Part shown: positions 1-8,934 of the stretch, piece by piece
Position numbering within the stretch: the first letter of the stretch is position 1
How the letters are laid out: every line of letters starts with the position of its first letter
NCBI RefSeq assembly: GCF_000241305.1
Contig: NZ_BAEH01000015.1
Span: 1 to 63,761 of the forward strand
Origin: Gordonia effusa NBRC 100432
Lineage (GTDB): Bacteria > Actinomycetota > Actinomycetes > Mycobacteriales > Mycobacteriaceae
DNA: 63,761 nucleotides
Direction of reading: 5' to 3'
The notes under the pieces: model-generated
Database searches by the model: none
What the model saw: the letters and a program-made list of their open reading frames with translations, nothing else
Told to the model about the DNA's origin: nothing
Program-made: the position numbers and the translations under genes

Positions 1-275
1 GTTGGGACCTCGTCGCGTGGGGTGTCGAGTTGGGGACCGCGTATACCGAGCTGACCGATCCGGTCGAGCAACGTCGACGGCTGACCGCTCAGTCGTTGTT
101 GGCCGCGGGCGGCGATCCCGAGGCGATGGAACTCGATGAGGATTTTCTCCAGGCCCTGGAGTACGCGATGCCGCCGACCGGCGGTCTGGGTTTGGGTGTC
201 GACCGTATCGCGATGCTGATCACCGGCCAGTCCATCCGCGAATCGTTGGCGTTCCCGTTGGTGAAACCGGTTTAA
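1..275 (+). CDS. lysX: Lysyl-tRNA synthetase C-terminal end (LysX type), 5' truncated
   Basis: The frame is open from base 3 to a TAA at 273-275, so only the last ~90 residues are present. They hold the class II aaRS motif 3 region: [18 protein letters not shown], with the invariant Gly-Arg/Asp-Arg ATP-binding segment, and the upstream DPVEQRRR segment typical of LysS/LysX. The wording [20 protein letters not shown] matches my memory of mycobacterial LysX, the fusion of an MprF-like lysyl-phosphatidylglycerol synthase with a lysyl-tRNA synthetase, rather than the housekeeping LysS. The N-terminal membrane part lies outside the window, so LysX over LysS is a likely but unproven choice. No clear U-tailed terminator follows the stop. 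Confidence 0.8.
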   Translation, partial: WDLVAWGVELGTAYTELTDPVEQRRRLTAQSLLAAGGDPEAMELDEDFLQALEYAMPPTGGLGLGVDRIAMLITGQSIRESLAFPLVKPV

Positions 276-287
276 GTGCGCGACCTA

Positions 288-322
288 TTGACTGGGTAAC
301 TTCACGCCGTTAAGTTACCCAG
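288..322 (+). promoter_or_regulatory. Promoter with nested 11-bp inverted repeat
   Basis: TTGACT (288-293), a 17-base spacer and TAAGTT (311-316) form a plausible -35/-10 pair ahead of the hydrolase at 349. A perfect inverted repeat CTGGGTAACTT (292-302) / AAGTTACCCAG (312-322), 9-base spacer, overlaps both boxes. A dimeric repressor bound there would block RNA polymerase. It could also end lysX transcription as a hairpin, but no T-run follows, so an operator is preferred. Confidence 0.5.
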
Positions 323-348
323 AAGTCATATGGATCGAGGTAGGCGTC

Positions 349-1188
349 ATGGCTGATGGCCGTATCAATGAGTTCCGTCGAGGTGAACTCCGTTTTCCCG
401 TCGTAGACTCCGGACCGCTTGACGGCCCGGTAGCCGTGCTTCTGCACGGATTCCCGCAAACCGCGACGTCGTGGTCGAAGGTCGCCGAGATACTTAACGG
501 GAACGGCATCCGCACGATCGCGCCCAACCAGCGCGGGTATGCCTCCGGCGCCGCGCCCAAGCGCCGCTGGGCCTACCGCAATTCCGAACTCGTCGCCGAC
601 ATTCGCGAACTGATCGACCAGATCGGTGGGCCGGTGCATATCGTCGGACATGACTGGGGTGCGAATGTCGCCTGGTCGATCGCGGGGCTGCATCCCGATC
701 AAGTGCGGACGCTCACCGCGGTATCGGTGCCGCATAGTGCCGCGTTTATCCGCGCGGTCCTCACCAGTGACCAGGCCCGGCGGTCCTGGTACATGCTGGC
801 GTTCCAGCCACCGAAGATCCCCGAATTGTCGATTCGATTGCGCCCGGCCTTCTTTGACGCGATGTTGACCAAAACGGGTATGACCGCCGAAATGGTCGCT
901 CAGGTCCATACCGACATCATCGACACCGTCGGACTGACCGGGCCGCTCAACTGGTACCGCGGGCTTCCGTTCGCCAATCGCCGGGGAATCAAACGCGTCA
1001 AGGTCCCCACCACCTACGTCTGGAGTGATGGCGACACCGCCCTTGGGTCCACGGGCGCACACTTGACCGAGCAGTACGTCGATGGACCGTACCGCTTCGA
1101 GACACTTTCCGGGGCGTCACACTGGATTCCCGACGAGCGACCGGCCGAACTCGCGCAAATCATCACCGAAACCATCGGATCGGGTTAG
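349..1188 (+). CDS. Alpha/beta hydrolase, epoxide-hydrolase-like
   Basis: A 279-residue soluble alpha/beta-hydrolase. The oxyanion motif HGFPQ is at 33-37. The nucleophile elbow GHDWGA is at 100-105 and carries Asp102 where esterases have Ser, which is the epoxide hydrolase/haloalkane dehalogenase pattern. The acid is probably in SDGD (226-229) and the catalytic His is H258 in ASHW. The family attacks an epoxide or C-halogen carbon through a covalent ester to Asp. The segment after the elbow is a helical cap. The ATG at 349 follows GAGGTAGG. The gene is transcribed from the palindrome-bearing promoter upstream; rraA follows after 49 bases and probably has its own promoter. The substrate is unknown. 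Confidence 0.85.
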   Translation: MADGRINEFRRGELRFPVVDSGPLDGPVAVLLHGFPQTATSWSKVAEILNGNGIRTIAPNQRGYASGAAPKRRWAYRNSELVADIRELIDQIGGPVHIVGHDWGANVAWSIAGLHPDQVRTLTAVSVPHSAAFIRAVLTSDQARRSWYMLAFQPPKIPELSIRLRPAFFDAMLTKTGMTAEMVAQVHTDIIDTVGLTGPLNWYRGLPFANRRGIKRVKVPTTYVWSDGDTALGSTGAHLTEQYVDGPYRFETLSGASHWIPDERPAELAQIITETIGSG

Positions 1189-1237
1189 TGGTCCGGGCAC
1201 TAGAGCGGGCAAGCTACCCATCGGTAGGATCACAGGC

Positions 1238-1720
1238 ATGACTGAGCTGGCATTCGTTCCCACCGCAGACCTCGTCGATGACATCGGCGCCGACGTTCGC
1301 AGTTGTGATACGCAGTTTCAGCAGTATGGCGGTACGCGTGAGTTCGTCGGGCGGGTCACCACCGTCAAATGCTTCCAAGACAACGCATTACTCAAGTCGA
1401 TTCTGTCCGAGCCGAATCCGGGCGGGGTCCTCGTCATCGATGGTGACGCGTCGGTGCATACCGCGCTCGTCGGCGACATCATCGCCGAACTCGGCCGGTC
1501 CAATGGCTGGGTGGGCATCGTGGCCAACGGCGCGATCCGCGACGCCGCGGCGATCGGACAGATGGCTATTGGCGTCAAAGCACTCGGCACCAACCCGCGT
1601 AAATCCACCAAGACCGGTGCTGGCGAGCGAGACGTCCCGCTGACCATCGGCGGCGAAACCTTCCAGCCGGGCGACCTCCTCTACTCCGACGACGACGGCA
1701 TCGTGCTCGTCGCGCAGTAG
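1238..1720 (+). CDS. rraA: RraA family protein (RNase E regulator / HMG-CHA aldolase-like)
   Basis: A 160-residue protein covering the whole RraA fold. It contains [19 protein letters not shown] (about 62-80) and GAIRD (98-102). E. coli RraA inhibits RNase E. Many actinobacterial members keep the Arg-Asp pair in GAIRD, which in relatives supports oxaloacetate decarboxylase or 4-hydroxy-4-methyl-2-oxoglutarate aldolase activity. Either role is possible here. A TAGGAT -10-like box lies at 1224-1229, only 8 bases before the ATG, which suggests a near-leaderless mRNA. The open frame extends upstream to 1082 but that part overlaps the hydrolase and is not expected to be translated. M. tuberculosis has this gene (annotated menG/rraA) near espR. 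Confidence 0.9.
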   Translation: MTELAFVPTADLVDDIGADVRSCDTQFQQYGGTREFVGRVTTVKCFQDNALLKSILSEPNPGGVLVIDGDASVHTALVGDIIAELGRSNGWVGIVANGAIRDAAAIGQMAIGVKALGTNPRKSTKTGAGERDVPLTIGGETFQPGDLLYSDDDGIVLVAQ

Positions 1721-1767
1721 TCCGCCCACCCCACCTTCGACCCCAGTTTTCGTGAAAGGCCCTCATC

Positions 1768-3321
1768 ATGCCGCAGCCAACAGCTGACTACTTCGCCCGT
1801 CTGGGGCGGCTTGTCGCTATCGACGACGCAGCGCAACGACCAACCCGCACCATCGTCGAAGCGTTCAGCGGTGTCGACATGGCGACTATCCCGGTGGGCA
1901 CCGCAGCCGATCTTGAGGTCGCTGTCGGCCGGGCTCGCGAAGCTCAAAAGGACTGGGCGGCACGCACACCCGCGGATCGTGCCCGGGTGTTATTCGATTT
2001 CGCGGCTCTGGTCAACAAGAACACCGACGCCCTGATGGACATCGCGCAGGCTGAGACCGGCAAGGCGCGTATTTATGCGCAGGAGGAAGTGCTCGACGTC
2101 GCGCTGTCAGCTCGGCACTACGCCAATGTCGCGCCGGGACTGCTCGCCGACAAGAAGGTCAAGGGCATCTTGCCCGGGGCGACCGACGTGCGCGTGAGGT
2201 ACCAGCCAAAAGGCGTCATCGGAGTTATCTCCCCGTGGAATTATCCTCTGACGCTTGCTGTTTCGGACGCGGTGGCCGCATTGGCCGCCGGTAACGCTGT
2301 GGTCGTCAAGCCGGATAGTCAGACGCCGTACTGCGCGCTGGCATGTGCCGAACTGCTCTATGAAGCCGGATTGCCGAAGGAGCTATTCGCGGTCGTCCCC
2401 GGGCCGGGAAGTGTTGTGGGACAAGCGATTGTCGCGCTCACCGACTATGTGATGTTCACCGGATCGTCGGCCACCGGCGCGACCTTGGCCGAGCAGGCCG
2501 GACGTCGCCTGGTTGGCTTCTCCGCCGAGCTGGGCGGCAAGAATCCGCTGATCGTTACCGCAAATGCCAATATCGACCGGATCGTCTCGGGAGTGGCTCG
2601 CGCCTGTTACTCCAACTCCGGGCAACTGTGCATCTCGATCGAGCGCATCTATGTCGACGAGGCGGTCGCCGACGAGTTCACCGAGAAATTCGCCGCGTAT
2701 GTCTCGAATATGAACCTGGCCGCCACGTACGATTTCAGCGCCGACATGGGGTCGCTGGCCTCGGCCAGCCAGTCCGAAACCGTGGACAAACACGTCTCCG
2801 ATGCCGTCGCCAAGGGTGCAACCGTGCGCGCGGGCGGTAAGCATCGCGCCGACCTCGGACCGTTCTTCTACGAGCCGACGGTGCTCACCGGCGTGACCGA
2901 TGAGATGGACTGCTACGCCAACGAGACCTTCGGGCCGGTTGTATCGATCTATCCGGTCGCCAACGTCGACGAAGCGATCGAGCGGGCCAACGACACCGAA
3001 TACGGTCTGAACGCCAGCGTTTTCGCCGGGTCGAGTCGTGAGGCGCAGCAGATCGCCGAGCGTTTGCGCGCCGGAACGGTGAATATCAACGAGGGTTACG
3101 CCGCGGCGTGGGGGTCGACCGCAGCACCGATGGGCGGGATGGGTATCTCCGGCGTTGGACGTCGGCACGGCGAGGAGGGCCTCTACAAATACACCGAGCC
3201 GCAGACCATCGCTGAGCAGCGGTTCATCGGACTCGATGGCATCCGAGGTGTACCGAAGAGTGTGTTCCTCAAGGCAACCCCTAAGCTGATGGAATCGTTG
3301 AAATATCTGCCGGGTCGGTAG
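1768..3321 (+). CDS. gabD2: Succinate-semialdehyde dehydrogenase (GabD2-like)
   Basis: A 517-residue NAD(P)+-dependent aldehyde dehydrogenase that would oxidise succinic semialdehyde to succinate in the cytoplasm. Visible motifs are PWNYP (156-160) and KPDSQ (181-185) for cofactor binding, the general base Glu254 in ELGGK, and the catalytic Cys288 in NSGQLC. ETFGPVV lies near the C-terminus. Length and wording match mycobacterial GabD2. The ATG follows GAAAGG at a normal distance, 47 bases after rraA, and could share its transcript. Other semialdehyde dehydrogenases of this superfamily are an alternative, so substrate identity is less certain than the enzyme class. Confidence 0.88.
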   Translation: MPQPTADYFARLGRLVAIDDAAQRPTRTIVEAFSGVDMATIPVGTAADLEVAVGRAREAQKDWAARTPADRARVLFDFAALVNKNTDALMDIAQAETGKARIYAQEEVLDVALSARHYANVAPGLLADKKVKGILPGATDVRVRYQPKGVIGVISPWNYPLTLAVSDAVAALAAGNAVVVKPDSQTPYCALACAELLYEAGLPKELFAVVPGPGSVVGQAIVALTDYVMFTGSSATGATLAEQAGRRLVGFSAELGGKNPLIVTANANIDRIVSGVARACYSNSGQLCISIERIYVDEAVADEFTEKFAAYVSNMNLAATYDFSADMGSLASASQSETVDKHVSDAVAKGATVRAGGKHRADLGPFFYEPTVLTGVTDEMDCYANETFGPVVSIYPVANVDEAIERANDTEYGLNASVFAGSSREAQQIAERLRAGTVNINEGYAAAWGSTAAPMGGMGISGVGRRHGEEGLYKYTEPQTIAEQRFIGLDGIRGVPKSVFLKATPKLMESLKYLPGR

Positions 3322-3349
3322 GTCCCCCATACGCGCGAGGAACGGTGTC

Positions 3350-3820
3350 ATGACGCTCAGGATTATCCGCCCGACGTTGCTGGCGTCGCTGCTGCTCGCA
3401 ATGGTCGCGGTGCTGGTGCCACTCGGCGCCGGCGGCGCGGCGGCCGCACCCCAGTCGCTGAAACGGGAGGCGGCGCCGCAGGTGGTCCTCGCCGATTGGT
3501 ACGGCACGGCTCACGCGATTCAGATCTCCCCGAACTCAGGTGGCTATCTGTTGACCCGCGATGCCGGCGTGCGGACCGTGATCTTGGAAGAACGCAGCGT
3601 CAAGGTACGAATCATCAAGCGCGCCGGGCAAAAAGCCCCGGTGCAGCGGGCGACGCCATGGCATCGATTGGCCGTCGCGCCGCCGAATGGTCTGCCGGCC
3701 GTTGGTCAGTGGACCCGGTCGGCGGGCTACAACGGTAAGCAATTCCGCTTGTGCCGCACCGGAATCCCCGGCAAAGGCAAGGTCTGCACCGCGTACAGCG
3801 GTGTCATCGTCGCGCTTTAA
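3350..3820 (+). CDS. Small secreted protein of unknown function
   Basis: 156 residues. The N-terminus has Arg residues, a hydrophobic stretch (about 8-26) and an Ala-rich AxA-type site near 31-33, so a Sec signal peptide with cleavage before PQSLK is likely. The mature part of about 120 residues is basic with only two cysteines (LCR and KVC near the C-terminus) that could pair. I do not recognise the family. The start ATG follows GAGGAA by 8 bases. The gene lies 28 bases after gabD2 and ends just before the convergent DUF3224 gene. Codon use looks like that of its neighbours. Confidence 0.75.
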   Translation: MTLRIIRPTLLASLLLAMVAVLVPLGAGGAAAAPQSLKREAAPQVVLADWYGTAHAIQISPNSGGYLLTRDAGVRTVILEERSVKVRIIKRAGQKAPVQRATPWHRLAVAPPNGLPAVGQWTRSAGYNGKQFRLCRTGIPGKGKVCTAYSGVIVAL

Positions 3821-3826
3821 GTCGGA

Positions 3827-4291
3827 TCAACTCATCGAGTACCGCAGGGTGATCTCGTAGGATTCGTGGTGCCCGACGATGTCGACCTCTGCGTATCCGG
3901 TCATCGTCGACAATCCGCCGGTACCAAGGCCGGCAACGATGTCCAGTCGCTCGTGAACGCCGTCCTCGTTGTGAAAACCGTTGTGTTGCAACACCAAACT
4001 ACCCTCGTGGCCGTCGATCGACCCGGTGAATGCCTGGAATCCGACGGTCGGCGAATCGCTGCCTTTGACGTACCCGAGTAGGTAGGTCAGTTGACCGGTG
4101 CCGGCGATGTCGCCCGTGTAGGCATAGGTGACGTCGGCTCGATTGAAACCTCGCGCGGGATATTCGGCGCCGCTGATCGTGACGGTCTCGTCGTCGACGG
4201 CGTAGATCTTTGTCTCGTCCCAGCCGGTCACGCTGAACGAGCCGCTAACGAAATGGGTTTGGGCGGATGCGGTGGTCTGTGGATTACTCAT
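3827..4291 (-). CDS. DUF3224-like small beta-barrel protein
   Basis: 154 residues starting at the internal ATG (MSNPQTTASAQ) with AAGG just upstream; an upstream in-frame start would run into the divergent AraC gene. The sequence has the DUF3224 pattern: a beta-rich protein with YTGDIAGTGQLTYLLGYV and SLVLQHNGFHNEDGVHE, closing with a glycine-rich segment and a final strand. The family is thought to form an allene-oxide-cyclase-like barrel; no activity is established. It is divergent from an AraC regulator with 58 bases between them, an arrangement that suggests the regulator controls this gene. Confidence 0.75.
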   Translation of the reverse strand: MSNPQTTASAQTHFVSGSFSVTGWDETKIYAVDDETVTISGAEYPARGFNRADVTYAYTGDIAGTGQLTYLLGYVKGSDSPTVGFQAFTGSIDGHEGSLVLQHNGFHNEDGVHERLDIVAGLGTGGLSTMTGYAEVDIVGHHESYEITLRYSMS

Positions 4292-4349
4292 AGCCTTAAG
4301 TCTGTCGATGCGGGTGGAAACGGTATTGAACAAACGCGACAATGGTCAG

Positions 4350-5183
4350 GTGAACTCGCAGTCGCCGCAAGACAACCACCCGCGTGGGCGGGGCGGCAAG
4401 GCCATCCTGCATCCATCGGATTCGGCACCGATTTCGGTGAAGCGTTATGCCACAATGCGTTTCGACTACTGGGTCGACTATGTCTGGATCGTCAGGTGGC
4501 ATGTCGCCGACGAATTTACCCAACGGGTCATCCCGCAGCCGATCATCCATCTCGCGGCCGAAGACGGTCGAATTATGGTGCACGGCGTGGGCAACACCGA
4601 ATTCTCGCGAACGTTGCGCGGCGACGGGCACGTTGTCGGAATTGCCTTCCGCCCAGGAGCATTCCACGCGATTCTCCGACGGCCGGTCAGTGAGATCACC
4701 CGCTCGGTACGACCGTTGAACGAGCTCGTCGACTTTAACGACCGGCCGCTCGCACGCACCCTGCTCGACGTCGGGCCAAGCGACGCCGACCACGTACGGG
4801 TCGTCGAAGAGTTCCTCGAAGCGATTGCACCGGAACGTGATCCGGCAATAGCAGAACTCGCCGAGTTGGTATCGCTCGCCGAAGAGGACACGACCGTTAC
4901 TCGCGCCGAACAATTGGCAACGCACGCGGGCGTCAGTTTGCGGACGCTACAACGTCTATTCGGCGAGTATGTCGGGATCGGCCCCAAGTGGGTTATTCAA
5001 CGGTTCCGACTGCTCGACGTCGCCCGGGTCGCGAATCAATCCACGGGCACCGACGCCGTCGATTGGGCGACCACCGCGGTCGAACTCGGTTACTCAGATC
5101 AGTCTCACCTGATCCGAGCGTTCACCGCGTTGGTTGGTGCACCGCCGGCGTCCTATATGCGAGGCGGTTCGGATCGACCGTGA
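4350..5183 (+). CDS. AraC family transcriptional regulator
   Basis: 277 residues from GTG 4350; the frame stays open to an ATG at 4272, but that start would overlap the divergent gene. The C-terminal third has the two helix-turn-helix units of AraC proteins (HAGVSLRTLQRLFGEYVGIGP, then AVELGYSDQSHLIRAFTALVG with the conserved PP.SY ending). The N-terminal half is the DUF6597-like sensor often found in actinobacterial AraC proteins. The ligand is unknown. It is divergent from the DUF3224 gene and probably regulates it through the short shared spacer. Confidence 0.85.
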   Translation: MNSQSPQDNHPRGRGGKAILHPSDSAPISVKRYATMRFDYWVDYVWIVRWHVADEFTQRVIPQPIIHLAAEDGRIMVHGVGNTEFSRTLRGDGHVVGIAFRPGAFHAILRRPVSEITRSVRPLNELVDFNDRPLARTLLDVGPSDADHVRVVEEFLEAIAPERDPAIAELAELVSLAEEDTTVTRAEQLATHAGVSLRTLQRLFGEYVGIGPKWVIQRFRLLDVARVANQSTGTDAVDWATTAVELGYSDQSHLIRAFTALVGAPPASYMRGGSDRP

Positions 5184-5185
5184 GC

Positions 5186-5947
5186 CTAAGTTCGTACACC
5201 CAGTCGCGCGAGGATGTCACCTTCGATGGCGGACAATTCGCGATCGATCGCCTGATGTGCGTTGCGTCGTTGTGCCGGCGGCATCATTTCGGCGGCGTCG
5301 ACCGCGGTGGCGAGATTGGCGAGGCGAGCGTTCATCGCATTGGTGAAGGCGGTTCCCTCGGCAGACTGATCTTGCGTCGCGACCTTCTCGACCGATGCGC
5401 GGGTGGTTGCGATGCGGGCGGACAGGGTTGCACCGTGGCCGGCGAACTTACGCAGCACGTCGGGGGAGACACCGGCCCGGTTGGCCTTGGCTACCGCCAG
5501 TTGCTCGCGGGCACCGACGGCAGCGCGGTAGATCACCGGAGCCGCGATTGGCGCGACCATCCGCGCGACGGCGAGATAGCGTTTGACGTTGGTGGTGCTG
5601 AGCTTGCGCGACTCGGCCTCTGCCTTACTCTTCGCGAGATCAGCCTTGGCGCTGGCTTTCGCAGCGCGCTCGGAGGCTTTCGCGACTTTGACCGAGGCTT
5701 TGTCTTCGCTGTGCTTGATCTTGGTCTCGGCGCGCTGTGCGTCGCGGTCCGCCTGACGCTGAGCATCGCGTTCGGCTTGACGTTTGGCTTTGCGCTCTGC
5801 CTTGCGCTGTGCGCGGCGGTCGATCTTCTCCGCTTTGCGGCGTGCCTTCGCGTCCAGCTTCGCTTCCAACTTGGCTTTTGTCTTGAGTGCCTTCGCTTCG
5901 GCCCGACGCTGTGCGCGACTCTTGCCGTCGGAAACGATCAACCCCAT
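5186..5947 (-). CDS. Ala/Lys/Arg-rich coiled-coil protein (DUF6474-like)
   Basis: 253 residues from the ATG at 5947 (MGLIVSDGKSRAQRR). Residues ~10-125 are an uninterrupted highly charged helix of Ala, Lys, Arg and Glu with repeated RxAERKAKRQAERDAQR-like units, strongly predicted to be a coiled coil. The rest, after LSTTNVKRYLAVARMVAPIAAPVIY, is helical with one mildly hydrophobic segment that may touch the membrane. It resembles an uncharacterised actinobacterial family I know as DUF6474. It ends 2 bases after the AraC gene (convergent) and is divergent from the nuclease gene. No function can be assigned. Confidence 0.7.
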   Translation of the reverse strand: MGLIVSDGKSRAQRRAEAKALKTKAKLEAKLDAKARRKAEKIDRRAQRKAERKAKRQAERDAQRQADRDAQRAETKIKHSEDKASVKVAKASERAAKASAKADLAKSKAEAESRKLSTTNVKRYLAVARMVAPIAAPVIYRAAVGAREQLAVAKANRAGVSPDVLRKFAGHGATLSARIATTRASVEKVATQDQSAEGTAFTNAMNARLANLATAVDAAEMMPPAQRRNAHQAIDRELSAIEGDILARLGVRT

Positions 5948-6020
5948 GCCAAAACCTTCCGTCGCTGCGCGGGACGAGACCCGCGAGTTGTTGTTACAAG
6001 CATTACATAGGGTGGAGGGG

Positions 6021-7736
6021 ATGGCCGCAGGTGTCTCCCGTGCGGCGGTGACGGAAGGCGGACGCGTGGGTTCACCAGTGCTCGGCGCACGAGATCTCAC
6101 TGGCTGTGAGCACCGAGTGGCCCTCGACTTCGCCGCGAAGTTCGACGATGCACTGCCAACACAAGAACAATCCACACCCGATGTCGCCCAGCGCATCCGT
6201 GCGGCGACCGAACATCGCGGGAAAGTTCGGGAGCTGTTGCGCGCGATCCACAGTGATCAGCCAGCGGACACGTTTGTCATGGTTGATACCGCGGCGCCGC
6301 GATCCGAGCGGATCGACGCGACCTATCGGGCCACCAGCTCGGCGGCCCGGTGGATTGCCGACGCCGCACTGCGTACCGACCCGACCGCCGGGCGTCGTGG
6401 GCATAGCGAACTGCTGGTCCACGACGGTGTCGGCTACGTGCCGGTTATCGTGGTCAACCATCGCGTTAGCTACCCGGTCACGTCCGACGTCGAGGATCCG
6501 CAACGGCCCGGCATCGTGACCAGCCCGCTGTGGGGGTGGCTGCCAACCGTCGACCAGACGCGCGGGTCGCGTAACAACAAACGCGATCAGATGCGGTTGA
6601 CGCATCTTTACCGGATGTTGCAGCGTGACGGCATCGCCGGGCAGGCACGGGGCGGGGTGATCGGACTCGACGTCGACTGCATCGTCGTCTATGACCTGGA
6701 CTCCCTCCTGGATGGCTACGACGAGAATCTCGAGCGCCGACGTCGAATCGCAGCCCAGCAGATCGCCACGAGACCAAGTCGGATCGGTGAATGTCGCGGG
6801 TGCCACTGGTGGGGACGCTGCGAACCCGAGTTAGTCGCTCGTCGCGATGTCAGCCTGGTAGTCAACGGTGCACAGGCAAAAGTATTGGCGGACAACGGGA
6901 TCGAGACGATCGATCAGTTGGCCCAGGAAACTGCCGCGCCGGATGACTTCAAAGGATCCTTCGAGGAAGCGGTCGTTTTCGCTCAATGTTGGCTCACTGA
7001 AACACAATTGGTGCGGCGTCACGACGATGTCGTGGTGTGGCGAGCCGACGTCGAGGTTGACGTCGACATGGAATCCTTCGGCGAAGACGGTGCGTACCTG
7101 TGGGGAACACTGTTGACCGACAACACAATCGGGCAGGTACAGCCGTACCGCCCGTTCGTGACCTGGCAACCTTTGCCCACGGTCGATGAAGCACGGTCAT
7201 TCGCGGAGTTCTGGCAGTGGCTGATGACTATCCGCAATATGGCCCACGCGCAAGGCAAGACCTTCGCCGCTTACTGCTATTCCGAACAGGCCGAGAACCG
7301 ATGGCTGCGTGGTTCGGCCGACCGGTTCGCCGGCCTGCCGGGTATCCCATCTCGGGCCAAAGTCGACGCCTTCATCGCCTCCGACGAGTGGGTCGACATC
7401 TTCGCCGCGGTGGGACGGAACTTCCTTTCACCGACTGGCAAGGGGCTCAAACGCGTCGCGCCGATTGCCGGATTCCGATGGCGGGACGACGATGCCGGCG
7501 GTGCGGCGTCGATGGACTGGTACCGACACGCCGTCGGCATCGACGAGTTGATCGACGTCAGTCAGCGTCAAAGGTTGCTCGAATACAACGAGGACGACGT
7601 TCAGGCGACCAAGGTGCTGCGCGAGTGGATGGACGGTGTCGCCGAGTCGACCGTCCCCACCGTCGCTGAACTGCGGGTCAAATACCTACGTGCGCGCCGC
7701 GGAGATAGCGTCGAGGAACCGGCCACTGCCGAGTAG
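6021..7736 (+). CDS. TM0106-family RecB-like nuclease with RNase H-like C-terminus
   Basis: About 571 residues from ATG 6021. GTG 6048 and GTG 6066 (behind GAAGGCGGA) are alternative starts; the frame is open further upstream but that part reads through the divergent gene. The N-terminal half fits a RecB-like PD-(D/E)XK nuclease (LGARDLTGCEHRVALD; a Cys cluster CRGCHWWGRC near 258-267 that may hold an Fe-S cluster). The C-terminal half fits a YprB-type RNase H-like 3'-5' exonuclease, with acidic DVDMES near 346 and YNEDDVQATKVLREW near the end. The role is presumably DNA processing or repair; no direct function is known to me. Its last 51 bases overlap the opposite-strand gene. Confidence 0.8.
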   Translation: MAAGVSRAAVTEGGRVGSPVLGARDLTGCEHRVALDFAAKFDDALPTQEQSTPDVAQRIRAATEHRGKVRELLRAIHSDQPADTFVMVDTAAPRSERIDATYRATSSAARWIADAALRTDPTAGRRGHSELLVHDGVGYVPVIVVNHRVSYPVTSDVEDPQRPGIVTSPLWGWLPTVDQTRGSRNNKRDQMRLTHLYRMLQRDGIAGQARGGVIGLDVDCIVVYDLDSLLDGYDENLERRRRIAAQQIATRPSRIGECRGCHWWGRCEPELVARRDVSLVVNGAQAKVLADNGIETIDQLAQETAAPDDFKGSFEEAVVFAQCWLTETQLVRRHDDVVVWRADVEVDVDMESFGEDGAYLWGTLLTDNTIGQVQPYRPFVTWQPLPTVDEARSFAEFWQWLMTIRNMAHAQGKTFAAYCYSEQAENRWLRGSADRFAGLPGIPSRAKVDAFIASDEWVDIFAAVGRNFLSPTGKGLKRVAPIAGFRWRDDDAGGAASMDWYRHAVGIDELIDVSQRQRLLEYNEDDVQATKVLREWMDGVAESTVPTVAELRVKYLRARRGDSVEEPATAE

Positions 7737-8537
7737 CGCCGCCGATCCGAGGATCAACAGCGCCGCAGGTGCGACTCCACCCGCGAAATCGCCGAGTTCG
7801 GCGGCCGCCATGACCGGTGGCGCGACCGTCGGTTCGGGTGCGCCGACCTTGGGGGTGACGGGTGCCGGACCTGGTGTGTGTTTCGCCGGGGACTTGACCG
7901 CGTGCGGCGTTGCGACACGCGGTTTGGTCACTGGTTTGGGTGCGGTCGCATTCCCGTTACCGCCGCCCGCAGCGGCAGGTGGCGCTATGACTGCTGGCGG
8001 TGCTACCGCTGCCGGCGGTGCTACCGGAGCATGGGGCGCCGCCTTCGGCCCGGTGGCTTTAGGAGCAGTCGGTGTCTGGTCTTTCTCCCATGGCTGCTTC
8101 GGATGCCCGCCACCGTTCCACTGCGATGAGCTGCCGTCGCCGGACCGCGAGCGCGGCGTTGTCGGTGAGGAATCGCTGGTCGGCGGCGTGTACTTCGGGA
8201 TGTTCAACTTCGGGGGAGCCGAGCTGCCACCGTTATTGCCGTTGTCGTCGTCATCATCGTCATCGTCGGGATCGTTGTTGTTCGGGTTCGAGTTGGCAGG
8301 TCCGAATCCGGTTCCGTTGCCACCGCTGTTCGAGCTGCCACCGTTATTCGAACTGCCGCCGTCGGAACCGCCTTGGCTATGACTATGGCCGCCGCCCAGG
8401 CCGGGGAACGCATCAGCCGCGCCAGTGCCGATCGAGCCGAGCAGCGCGACAGCGAGTAGCAATCCCGCCGCGCCGGTGAGCGCGACTATTTTGCGGACTG
8501 CGGGCCGTGTGGCGGCAGTCGAGTCTGGCAGGTGCAT
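7686..8537 (-). CDS. Low-complexity Gly/Ser/Asn/Asp/Pro-rich exported protein
   Basis: 283 residues from ATG 8537, with GAGGA upstream. Residues ~15-40 form a signal peptide or anchor (KIVALTGAAGLLLAVALLG) ending in ADAF. A Gly/Ser/Asn-rich stretch with an eight-Asp run follows, then a long Pro/Ala region and a C-terminal hydrophobic helix (APAALLILGSAALLGSGRF) followed by a short basic end. This design, signal plus flexible wall-spanning stalk plus C-terminal helix, suggests a surface or membrane-tethered protein. The poly-Asp run could bind cations; that is inference. The end overlaps the nuclease gene by 51 bases on the other strand. Confidence 0.7.
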   Translation of the reverse strand: MHLPDSTAATRPAVRKIVALTGAAGLLLAVALLGSIGTGAADAFPGLGGGHSHSQGGSDGGSSNNGGSSNSGGNGTGFGPANSNPNNNDPDDDDDDDDNGNNGGSSAPPKLNIPKYTPPTSDSSPTTPRSRSGDGSSSQWNGGGHPKQPWEKDQTPTAPKATGPKAAPHAPVAPPAAVAPPAVIAPPAAAGGGNGNATAPKPVTKPRVATPHAVKSPAKHTPGPAPVTPKVGAPEPTVAPPVMAAAELGDFAGGVAPAALLILGSAALLGSGRFLDAISAART

Positions 8538-8934
8538 CTTCGTTCGGTCCTCAGGTGGGTAGTTCCGACCCGGCGTAGCAGGGGCACCCATTGGTAGGGT
8601 GCGATGTTGATCGTTTAGTCTACGGTATCGTGCGGTATGAGCGACTTGGTCGATTGACCAGACTTTCCTATCCTTGACCTGCGGTAACCATTGGTATGTG
8701 AGTAGCGCCACACTGGCGTTATTGTTGTTGCAGGTGGAACCATTTCACCCCCCGATTTAGGTATCCTCCGATGGGCTGGGCCTTGCAAGATGGGTCCAAT
8801 CCGACGTTTAATGAACGCAAGGTAAATTCGCAGCTGGGCAAGTCTATCTACACACTGTCAAGCTGTTGGGTCGAGGAACAGAGTAAAAAATATATGGCGG
8901 CGCGACGGCGCTACCAGGATTACAGGCGGAAATC
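8538..8934. promoter_or_regulatory. 397-bp divergent intergenic region with repeats, relatively AT-rich
   Basis: Between the exported protein and the XRE gene. It contains GCACCC-N7-GGGTGC (8584-8602), a 9-bp direct repeat CCATTGGTA at 8588-8596 and 8688-8696 (start points exactly 100 bp apart), and TGGTC-N4-GACCA (8647-8660). The second half is more AT-rich than the surroundings. An unlikely 55-codon frame (8771-8938) ends in the XRE start codon. No RNA gene is evident. It probably holds promoters and binding sites for both flanking genes. Confidence 0.45.

Noticed and set aside
2383..3507. 374-codon minus-strand frame opposite gabD2
   Set aside because: Overlaps well conserved dehydrogenase motifs; no recognisable protein.
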